DNA of 64,000 bases from G965220825 sp965220825 (GTDB lineage: Bacteria; Pseudomonadota; Alphaproteobacteria; UBA828): contig OZ244839.1 in NCBI GenBank assembly GCA_965220825.1, forward strand, positions 3,215,726 to 3,279,725. The letters run 5' to 3'. Position numbers and translations under genes: made by a program. The notes beneath the pieces were generated by a model. That model was not told the DNA's origin. It searched no databases and saw nothing but the letters and a program-made list of their open reading frames with translations. Shown here piece by piece: positions 43,984-51,347 of this stretch (position 1 is its first letter; the number at the start of each line of letters is the position of its first letter).

Positions 43984-45014
43984 GCACGGTCCTGGAGGTC
44001 GAGAATCTGGTCAAGCACTTTCCCATTGCGGGCTCGCGGGCCGCGGTCCAGGCGGTGAACGGTGTGAGCTTTACGGTGAGCAAGGGGGAGACGCTTGCGC
44101 TGGTGGGCGAATCCGGCTCCGGCAAGACGACCGTCGGGCGCTGCGTCCTCGGCCTCATCCAACCCACCGGCGGGCGGATCGGCTTTCAGGGGGCGCCGGT
44201 GGACAAGCGGCGCAACATCCGCTCAAAGGAACTTCGCGGACGGCTGCAGCTCGTGTTCCAGGAACCGGCCGAATCGCTCGATCCCCGTATCCGCGTAGGC
44301 CCCACCATCGCGGAGCCGCTGCGGGTCATGGGCGTGGGCCGCGCCGACCGGGAGAGGCGGGTTTCCGAGATCGCCGGCCGGGTGGGCCTGAGCGAATCCA
44401 TGCTCCACAAATTTCCGGCGGAGCTGAGCGCGGGCCAGCAGCAGCGCGTCGGTATCGCCCGGGCCATGGCGCCCGACCCCGAACTCATCGTGCTGGACGA
44501 GCCGACCTCGGCGCTCGACCCCACCGCGCGGGCGGAGATCATCGACCTTCTGATCCGCCTTCAAGGGGAGCTGGAGACCGCGTATCTCTTCATCTCCCAC
44601 GACCTCAGCACCGTTCGCTATGTGAGCCACCGCGTCGCCGTGATGTATCTCGGAATGATCGTGGAGCAGGGCGCGGCCAAGGGTATTTTCGACCGGCCCC
44701 GCCACCCCTACAGCATCGGCCTGCTTTCTTCGGTCCTGCTGCCCAACCCCAATCTCGAGAGCAAGGCAGCGGTGGATCTCAAGGGCGAGATCCCGAGCCC
44801 CATCGACCTGCCCGAGGGCTGCTACCTCGCCGGGCGCTGCCCCTTCGTGGATGATGTCTGCCGCCGCGAGATGCCACCCGCCGAAGACATCGGCGACGGC
44901 CACTCCGTGCACTGCTTCAAGCACGGCGAATCGCTGCGCGGCCGCGATACGCTGGACTATTTCGACAAGTTCCAGACCGAGGCGGAACGCATACTGGGCT
45001 CGAGCCGGGTGTAG
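43980..45014 (+). CDS. ABC transporter ATP-binding protein, DppF-like
   Basis: This 344-residue ATPase has Walker A 'GESGSGKTT', an intact Q-loop ('VFQEPAESLDP'), Walker B glutamate ('VLDEPTSALD') and H-loop histidine ('FISHDLS'). Its signature is slightly altered to 'LSAGQQQR'. It also has the C-terminal Cys-rich segment of oligopeptide-type ATPases. The GTG start overlaps the DppD-like stop (GTGA). In the heterodimer its Walker site is the likely active one. Confidence 0.94.
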   Translation: MSTVLEVENLVKHFPIAGSRAAVQAVNGVSFTVSKGETLALVGESGSGKTTVGRCVLGLIQPTGGRIGFQGAPVDKRRNIRSKELRGRLQLVFQEPAESLDPRIRVGPTIAEPLRVMGVGRADRERRVSEIAGRVGLSESMLHKFPAELSAGQQQRVGIARAMAPDPELIVLDEPTSALDPTARAEIIDLLIRLQGELETAYLFISHDLSTVRYVSHRVAVMYLGMIVEQGAAKGIFDRPRHPYSIGLLSSVLLPNPNLESKAAVDLKGEIPSPIDLPEGCYLAGRCPFVDDVCRREMPPAEDIGDGHSVHCFKHGESLRGRDTLDYFDKFQTEAERILGSSRV

Positions 45015-45074
45015 CGTTCAGTCTCCGGCTGCATGTTCCGCGGACGATGGCAGTGCCGACGGCCGTGCCGCGCG

Positions 45075-46658
45075 TTACCGATGCTTCGGCCCTTGCGGCG
45101 TCTCCTCTGCGGTGTCGGCGAAGCGGCGCAATGCGGCGAACAACGCTCGGTCGTTGACGATGCGGGGCACTTTGTTCTGGCCGCCGAGCTTGCCGCGGCT
45201 CTTCATCCATGCGGCGAAGGCGCCGCGAGGGAGGAAGCGCACGCGCGCCGCATCCATGCCGTAGCCGCCGGCGCGGTGGGCGGCGTAATCGTCATTGAGG
45301 CGGCAGAGCGCCGCATCGAGCGTCTCGGCAAAACGCGCACGCCCAGCGGCATCGGGGCCGGCATCGTCCTGTTCCGCCCCCAGTTCGACGATATAGAGGT
45401 GCCCGCCGCGCGCGCCGGTCTCCTCCGGATACAGGCTTCCGGCGGCGAAGTCGCTGACGGTCGCGCCGATCGCCCCGGCCGCCTCCGCCACGGCGCGTTC
45501 GACCTCGATCCCGATCACATGCTCGCCGAAGGCCGACAGCATGTAGCTTGTCCGCCCGGTGACGAGGACGCGCGGCGGGTCGCGCGTGACCGCCGTCACC
45601 GTGTCGCCGACGAGATAGCGCCAGAGGCCTGCGCAGGTGGTTACCGCCAGCGCATAGTCGACGCCCGGCTCCATGTCGCCTACCCAGCGGCAGTCCGGCT
45701 GCGCGCTGTCGAGCTGGTCGAGAGGGATGAACTCGTAGAAGATTCCCGTGTCCAATAGCAGCCGCAGACCCTCGCCGTCCGCCCGGTCGGCGACGGCGAA
45801 GAAGCCCTCGCTCGCCGGGTAGACCTCGCGCGTCTCCGCACGGCTCCCTTCCAGGAGAGCAGCGAAGCGGTCGCGATAGGGCGCCCAGGCGACCCCGCCA
45901 TGGGCCAGCAGTTCCAACCCGGGATAGATGTCGGCGATGCGGCCCGCCGTTCCGCCTCGCTTGGCGCGGGCGACCTCCGCGAGGCGCTCGAAATAGATCA
46001 GCAGCCAGTTCGGTGTGCCGGCGACGGCCGTTATCTCCGTATCGAGCGACCGTTCGGCGAAGCGGCCGATCTTGGCCTCCCAGTCGGCGATATGCTCAAG
46101 GTCCCGTGGCGGAAAGTAGCGGAGCCTGGCCCAGAAGGGCATGGCGGCGGCGGCGATCCCACTGAGATCGCCGCTGGAGACTCCCCGCGCGCGGCGGACC
46201 AGGCCGGTGGAGCCGCCGAGCATGAAGACCCGTCCGGCGAAAACGCGACTCTGCGGCCGGTTGGCGAGATGGAAGGTGAGCAGCTCGGCACCCGCCCGCA
46301 CGTTGGAGCGATGCATCGCCCGGCTCACGGGAATGAACTTGGTGGTACCCGTCGCCGTTCCGGACGAGACCGCGAGCCAGGGCACAAGCCCGGGCCAGGT
46401 GCAGTCGACCAGGCGTGGGAAGGCCGCGCGCCAATAGGCTTCCCAGAACCCGTCGTAATCGCGGAGAGGCACGCGGGCGCGATAGTCGTCGAGGGTCCGG
46501 ATGGCGGAAAACCCGTGATCCCGTCCGAACCTGGTGTGCCGCGCGCGCCGGACGAGGGAAGACAGGACGCGGCGCTGGGTCGCCTGCGGGTCCATCGCCG
46601 CAAGCTGGCGAAGGCGCCGCCGGGCATGGAGTCGCATTGCCCAGGTTGCGTCATACAT
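45075..46658 (-). CDS. GH3-family acyl acid amido synthetase
   Basis: This 527-residue protein belongs to the GH3 branch of the acyl-adenylating superfamily. The three ATP-binding motifs are visible: 'SSGTATGTTK' (98-107), 'YPASE' (280-284) and 'YLVGD' (348-352). GH3 enzymes adenylate a carboxylic acid and join it to an amino acid; plant members act on indole-acetate, jasmonate, salicylate-type benzoates and isochorismate. It is 18 bases downstream of a penicillin acylase gene in the same operon, and 3.1 kb from a salicylate synthase. The acid and amino acid used here are unknown. Confidence 0.9.
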   Translation of the reverse strand: MYDATWAMRLHARRRLRQLAAMDPQATQRRVLSSLVRRARHTRFGRDHGFSAIRTLDDYRARVPLRDYDGFWEAYWRAAFPRLVDCTWPGLVPWLAVSSGTATGTTKFIPVSRAMHRSNVRAGAELLTFHLANRPQSRVFAGRVFMLGGSTGLVRRARGVSSGDLSGIAAAAMPFWARLRYFPPRDLEHIADWEAKIGRFAERSLDTEITAVAGTPNWLLIYFERLAEVARAKRGGTAGRIADIYPGLELLAHGGVAWAPYRDRFAALLEGSRAETREVYPASEGFFAVADRADGEGLRLLLDTGIFYEFIPLDQLDSAQPDCRWVGDMEPGVDYALAVTTCAGLWRYLVGDTVTAVTRDPPRVLVTGRTSYMLSAFGEHVIGIEVERAVAEAAGAIGATVSDFAAGSLYPEETGARGGHLYIVELGAEQDDAGPDAAGRARFAETLDAALCRLNDDYAAHRAGGYGMDAARVRFLPRGAFAAWMKSRGKLGGQNKVPRIVNDRALFAALRRFADTAEETPQGPKHR

Positions 46659-46676
46659 GGCGGGGCTGCGTCCGCG

Positions 46677-48959
46677 TCAGTTCTCCAGCGAGAGCGTGTG
46701 GGGAAAGGCGGCCCGGACGCCCGCGATCGTCAGAGGCATGCGGACATAGTCGCCGCGGCGCCACAACGCCCACTGGTCGAGCATGGTGGAGCTGTTGAAC
46801 CAGCCGTCCTGCCCGCCGAGCAGGACGAAGTAGTTCTCATCGGGGTCGGACAGGTCGGAAATATGGCGCGCGTTCGAGCCATAGGTGACGGTGTGGCGTT
46901 CGTCGGTGGTCTCGTGCGCGGTCTTCATCACCGTCTCCGAACTGCCGCCCACCCCCTCTTCGCCGAAGCGGTAGCGGCCGCCGAGAAGGGGGACGAGGGA
47001 GAGGGGGTGTGCGAGGCTGAGGCGGTGCATGTCGCCCCAGTCCGCGAAAGCCTCGAGGCCGTCGGCGGCCGCGCGGAGCCCTGCATCGAGCGCGGCCCGG
47101 AGCGTCTCGGCGTCGGCCGAGGCGATGTCTTCGTGCAACAGCGCCGAGCTCCGGCGCATGGCGGCGAGCGATTCGCCGTCGGCATCGCCATAGCGCTGGG
47201 CGTAGAGGCGCGCGATGAAGGCGCGGCGGAACTGCTCGAACGTCACCGCGCCGCGGGAATCGCGCCGATAGTGGCCGTCCCACGCGCGCAGGCGGCCGAT
47301 CGCCTCTCTGCCGTCGGCGTCGGCCGCAGCAGTGGCGCCCGACTCGTCGAGCCCGGAAAGGAAGAGGTCGCGGAGAGCCGCCGACGAGGCCATGTAGACG
47401 TCCCGTTGCAGCGTCTTGAGGCTCTCGATGCCAACCGCCGTCTCGGCCTCCATCAGTGCGGTCATGCGGCGCACCCTGTCGTCGGACGAGAAGAAGAACC
47501 CCACCGGTTCGGACGTCTCCGCCGGCCGGTTGTTGGCAGAGGCGAGGAAGCCCGATTCCGGGTTGAAGGCATAGGGCAGATCCAGGGCGGTGCGCATCGC
47601 GCTCCAGGCGGCGTCATAGGCCGTCCTGTCGAGGAAGATGTCGGCAGGGGGGCCGCTCCGTTCCGGAAGCCGCACCGCCATCACCTGGCCGATATTCCCG
47701 CTCGCATCCGCATAGAGCATGTTCTGGCCCGGTACGGCGAAGTCGCGGAAGGCGGCGCGGAATTCGTCGAAGCTCTGTGCCCGGCTCGCGGCGAGCATGG
47801 CACCGATCTCGTCGCTCGGGCCGTGGCCGGTCCATTTCAGCGCGAGCGGGGGCAGGTCGAAATCCGCAAGGAGCGGCGCGTCGGTGACGATGGGTCCCCA
47901 CCGCGTCTCGCGGACGGTGACATCGCTGTCGAACCACCAGCGCACGCCGATTCGCTCCCGCCGCTCGGTGACCTCGGCCCCCGGCACGCCGCTGACGTCG
48001 TAGAGGTCGCTCGACGCCGCACGCATGTTGGTGCCGCCCCAGGCGATATGCGGGTTGCGGCCGATGGCGAAGATCGGCAGCCCCGGCGCCATCAGCCCCA
48101 CCGCGTGATAGGAGGGCGATTTGACGCCCGCGATCAGCCAGAGATTCGGGAGGAAAATGCCGAGATGCGGGTCGTTGGCCATGAGCGCGCCGCCGGTCGC
48201 GCTGCGGTGCGCGGCCACCACGAGGCTGTTGCTGCCCGATTTGGAGAAGCCGCCGAGCCAGCGTTGTATCGCCGCGGTTTGCTCGGTGCCGTCGAAGCTG
48301 GTCGCCGACGTCGTCCCATCCTTCAGCAAACGGGTCCAGAGTTCGTGCCAGTCGGCCCGCGCGCGCAAGGGGAGCAGGCCTGCCCAGACCAGCCAGTTCA
48401 CGTCCGTCCCGGCGAGGCGCCCGATCGCGAATATGTCCTCGACCGTCCAGGGCTCCCGCTCGAGGCCGAGAATGCCGAAGTCGTGCGGGAGTTCCGCGGT
48501 GGTTTCCTGATAGTGGTTGACGCCGTCCACGAAGCGCTGGACCCAGCGCCGCGCGGCGCCGTCCATGGTCTGCTCGATCTCCGCCGCCGCCCGTGCGAAG
48601 GAAAGGGTGCGCAGGCCGCGGTCGATATCGATGCCGAGGGGGCCGACCATCTCCGAGAGGCGCCCCTCGGCGAGCATGCGCGCGGTCGCCATCTGTCCGA
48701 GCCGCAGATGCGCGTGCACGAGGCCGAGCGCGAAGGCCGCGTCTTCGTCGGTCTTCGCCTCGATGAAGGGGACTTGGCGCTCGCTCCAGTGGATCGTCAC
48801 GGGCGCTGTCAGCGGCAGGCCGCGGGTGGGGAACGCCGCCAGGCGCTCGGCAACGCTCTGCGGTTTCGGCATGGGCGCCAGCAGGGCGCAACCCGACAGC
48901 GCGGCGACCGCCAGGCTGAGCGCAAGACCCATGGCGACGGAGGAGGAAACGGACTGCAC
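46677..48959 (-). CDS. penicillin acylase family N-terminal-nucleophile amidase, lipoprotein
   Basis: This 760-residue precursor has a lipoprotein signal (lipobox 'LSGC', C24), so it should be exported and lipid-anchored. The N-terminal nucleophile is probably S243 in 'SGSNSLVV', exposed by self-cleavage into alpha and beta chains; 'ANDPHLGIFLPN' follows as in the family. Members cleave amide bonds of penicillins, N-acyl homoserine lactones or N-acyl amino acids. It leads the operon that includes the GH3-like synthetase, so it could cleave the kind of amide the synthetase makes. Confidence 0.92.
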   Translation of the reverse strand: MQSVSSSVAMGLALSLAVAALSGCALLAPMPKPQSVAERLAAFPTRGLPLTAPVTIHWSERQVPFIEAKTDEDAAFALGLVHAHLRLGQMATARMLAEGRLSEMVGPLGIDIDRGLRTLSFARAAAEIEQTMDGAARRWVQRFVDGVNHYQETTAELPHDFGILGLEREPWTVEDIFAIGRLAGTDVNWLVWAGLLPLRARADWHELWTRLLKDGTTSATSFDGTEQTAAIQRWLGGFSKSGSNSLVVAAHRSATGGALMANDPHLGIFLPNLWLIAGVKSPSYHAVGLMAPGLPIFAIGRNPHIAWGGTNMRAASSDLYDVSGVPGAEVTERRERIGVRWWFDSDVTVRETRWGPIVTDAPLLADFDLPPLALKWTGHGPSDEIGAMLAASRAQSFDEFRAAFRDFAVPGQNMLYADASGNIGQVMAVRLPERSGPPADIFLDRTAYDAAWSAMRTALDLPYAFNPESGFLASANNRPAETSEPVGFFFSSDDRVRRMTALMEAETAVGIESLKTLQRDVYMASSAALRDLFLSGLDESGATAAADADGREAIGRLRAWDGHYRRDSRGAVTFEQFRRAFIARLYAQRYGDADGESLAAMRRSSALLHEDIASADAETLRAALDAGLRAAADGLEAFADWGDMHRLSLAHPLSLVPLLGGRYRFGEEGVGGSSETVMKTAHETTDERHTVTYGSNARHISDLSDPDENYFVLLGGQDGWFNSSTMLDQWALWRRGDYVRMPLTIAGVRAAFPHTLSLEN

Positions 48960-48982
48960 GCGGTCTCCTGATAGCGCCCATC

Positions 48983-48994
48983 GAGAACGTTCTC
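48983..48994. promoter_or_regulatory. perfect palindrome, LacI-type operator candidate
   Basis: GAGAACGTTCTC is a perfect 12-bp palindrome with the central CG typical of LacI/GalR-family operators. It lies 24 bases upstream of the penicillin acylase start, inside the divergent region towards the STAS gene. No LacI-family gene is in the window. Confidence 0.5.
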
Positions 48995-49249
48995 AATCGA
49001 CGGCTCTATGTACCATATAAGTTGACCGCTTCCTTTGATGCTGTCGGGCCTGTGGGGAAGCGGCCGGGCGCGGAACGGCTCCACGCGCCGGCGTTCGGCG
49101 GCCCGGCGATGCGCGTTCCCCGCCTGATGTCGTACACTGGGCTCCCGCTATCGCGTGTGGCGTTGCGGTTGTCGTTTCTCGATGCGCCGGCGAGGGGCCC
49201 GAAGCCGGCGGATTCGTATGAGCGAGGCGGAACGGGACGGGGGATATCG

Positions 49250-49585
49250 ATGATCGAAACCGAACGAGACCGCGGTGTGCTTTCGGTCAAGGTGCGAGGC
49301 CGTATCGACGGCTCCAACTCGAATGACTTCTGCGGTGCCGTCGAAGCGGCACTCGCCGACGACGATACAGCCGTCATTATAGACATGGAGGAAATATTAT
49401 ATATAAGCAGTGCGGGTTTGCGCGTACTTCTAGTTCTTGCGAAGATGCTTGAACTGCGCAATACACATTTCGCAGTGTGTTCATTGTCGGAGCAGATCAG
49501 TGAAGTCTTCCGCATCACCGGTTTCGATAAGGTCATCGGAGTCCACCAATCCTCGGCGCGCGCTCGGGAAGCTCTGACCGGATGA
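49250..49585 (+). CDS. STAS-domain anti-anti-sigma factor-like protein
   Basis: This 111-residue single STAS domain has the 'YISSAGLRVLL' motif, with the usual phosphoacceptor serine at S53 or S54. Such proteins are switched by a kinase and release a partner anti-sigma factor. No kinase, phosphatase or sigma factor gene is nearby, so its partner is elsewhere. The ATG at 49250 matches normal STAS length; the frame is open upstream but that part does not look coding. The central stretch (about 49375-49500) has AT-rich codons unlike its neighbours, which may mark transfer. Confidence 0.9.
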   Translation: MIETERDRGVLSVKVRGRIDGSNSNDFCGAVEAALADDDTAVIIDMEEILYISSAGLRVLLVLAKMLELRNTHFAVCSLSEQISEVFRITGFDKVIGVHQSSARAREALTG

Positions 49586-49756
49586 ACCCGCCCAGGGGCC
49601 GCCTTTCCCCGAAACCGGACCGACGGCGCCGCCGAATTGCCGGCCGCCAGGGGGAATTCTCCCGAAAGCTGTGCTAAGCCGGCGTTTTCCGAAGTCGTGC
49701 CGCAGCCATGTCGGTGACGAACAGGAGCATCGAGTCGTGCCGAGGACTGACCGCTG

Positions 49757-51094
49757 ATGACTGACAAATGTGCCTATCGGGAGCTGGTTATTCCTTTCGA
49801 CGGCGATCCATTGCCACTGGCAACCCGTATGGCTCAGGCGGCCGGGGCAAGGGATCACATGCTTTACGAGCACCAGGGAGAATGGTCCCTGGGCGTCGGC
49901 GTGCGGGGCCGCCTCACCGTGTATCCGGACCGAAGCGTGGTGAGGTGGAACGGACAGGAGCCGGTCGCGCGTCCGAACGAAAACCTGAACCAGTCTATCC
50001 AGGAGAGCCTCGACGAATTGCCGGTCGACGGATGGAGGGCCTATGGCACCGCGGCGTTCGAGTTGGCCCGTTTGAACTACGGCTTGCCGGTATCGGGCGG
50101 GACGGCGCTGCTGGATCTGTTCGTTCCGGAGGAGGAAATTCGAATCGACGAGACGTCCATACGCATACGCGCCCTTGAATTCGACCGGCTCGTCGCCCTT
50201 GGTGCGCTGGTCGAGGAAGCGGTGCGCGACCACCGTGACTTCGAGCCGCCGACTCCCCTCGATCTGGAAGACGCGATTGCGACGCACGATGCCGACGCCT
50301 ACAAGCAGGCCGTAGCGGAGGCGTTGAGCGAAATCCGTGGGTATCAATATCGCAAGGTGATTCTGTCGCGGCAGGTCCCGCTGCCCCACACGCTCGACAT
50401 GGCGGCCAGCTACGTGGCCGGGCGCCGGGCCAATACGCCGGCGCGCTCCTTCCTGCTGCGCCTCGATGGGCTGGAGGCGGCGGGATTCAGCCCTGAGACG
50501 GTGGTCGAGGTGACCGGCGAGCGTGAGGTGTTCACAACCCCGCTGGCCGGCACGCGCTCGACCGGCGAAGATCTGATGGACGAGCTGCGGCTGCAAGAAG
50601 AACTGCTGAGCGACTCCAAGGAGATCGCCGAGCACGCCATTTCGGTCTATGTCGGGTTCGACGAGTTGACGATGGTCTGCGATCCCGCAGGCGTCTCCGT
50701 AATCAACTTCATGCTGGTGTCGCGGCGCGGAGCCGTTCAGCACTTGGCGTCCCGTCTGAAAGGGAAGCTGCTCGATAGCTGCAACCCCTGGTACGCATTC
50801 AATGCCCTGTTCCCGGCGGTCACTGCGTCCGGGGTTCCGAAGCGCGAGTCGATCGACGCTATCGGCCGGTTCGAGCCCGCGCCACGTGGGCTGTACGCCG
50901 GCTGCGTGATGATCTGCGATCACGCGGGAATGCTGGACGCGGCTCTGGTGCTGCGCAGCTTCTACCAACGCGCCGGGGAGACGTGGCTGCAGGCGGGTGC
51001 CGGCATCATGAACATGTCCAGGCCGGAACGCGAGCTCGAGGAGACTCGCGAGAAGCTCAGCAGCTTCGCGCGCCATCTGGTCGCGGCGGGCTAA
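49757..51094 (+). CDS. salicylate synthase (MbtI/Irp9/YbtS-type chorismate-utilising enzyme)
   Basis: This 445-residue enzyme aligns with M. tuberculosis MbtI, as I recall its sequence, at a constant offset of five. K200, E247, E289, E292, H329, Y380, R400, E426, E429 and K433 correspond to MbtI K205, E252, E294, E297, H334, Y385, R405, E431, E434 and K438. These are the general base and acid, magnesium ligands and substrate contacts, so chorismate to isochorismate to salicylate plus pyruvate is expected. Segments 'YQYRKVILSR', 'PLAGTR' and 'GAVQHLASR' are diagnostic. The residue before PLAGTR is Thr rather than Glu. No siderophore synthetase or salicyl-AMP ligase is near. Confidence 0.92.
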   Translation: MTDKCAYRELVIPFDGDPLPLATRMAQAAGARDHMLYEHQGEWSLGVGVRGRLTVYPDRSVVRWNGQEPVARPNENLNQSIQESLDELPVDGWRAYGTAAFELARLNYGLPVSGGTALLDLFVPEEEIRIDETSIRIRALEFDRLVALGALVEEAVRDHRDFEPPTPLDLEDAIATHDADAYKQAVAEALSEIRGYQYRKVILSRQVPLPHTLDMAASYVAGRRANTPARSFLLRLDGLEAAGFSPETVVEVTGEREVFTTPLAGTRSTGEDLMDELRLQEELLSDSKEIAEHAISVYVGFDELTMVCDPAGVSVINFMLVSRRGAVQHLASRLKGKLLDSCNPWYAFNALFPAVTASGVPKRESIDAIGRFEPAPRGLYAGCVMICDHAGMLDAALVLRSFYQRAGETWLQAGAGIMNMSRPERELEETREKLSSFARHLVAAG

Positions 51095-51347
51095 GCCGGG
51101 GCCGCCATATCCGAGCGGTCTCCATTGGGCTCGAAATAGGGCCGATCCCGGGGACTGCCGGACGCCATATTCCGCCGGCGGCCAACGCTCTCCGCCGCCT
51201 CGGACTCTCAATGCCCTCGGCACCTCTTCGACCGCGCCCGCATGGAAAGGCGCTTTCTGTACGACAGGTGACGCATGGCGCATACGCCGCGCCCGCTCTA
51301 CCATGGCGGGATAGTGGTGCGAGGCGTTCGAGGCGGGGAGGGCGACG

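Noticed and set aside
45900..48971. 1023-codon open frame on the plus strand opposite the penicillin acylase and GH3 genes
   Set aside because: It is antisense to two clear gene families, has the Arg/Gly/His-rich composition of GC-rich shadow frames and shows no domain.
49757..51094. Loss of the catalytic glutamate in the salicylate synthase, suggested by Thr before PLAGTR
   Set aside because: Counting against MbtI places the catalytic Glu252 in the SPE motif, which is kept here as E247. The Thr lies at a different position.
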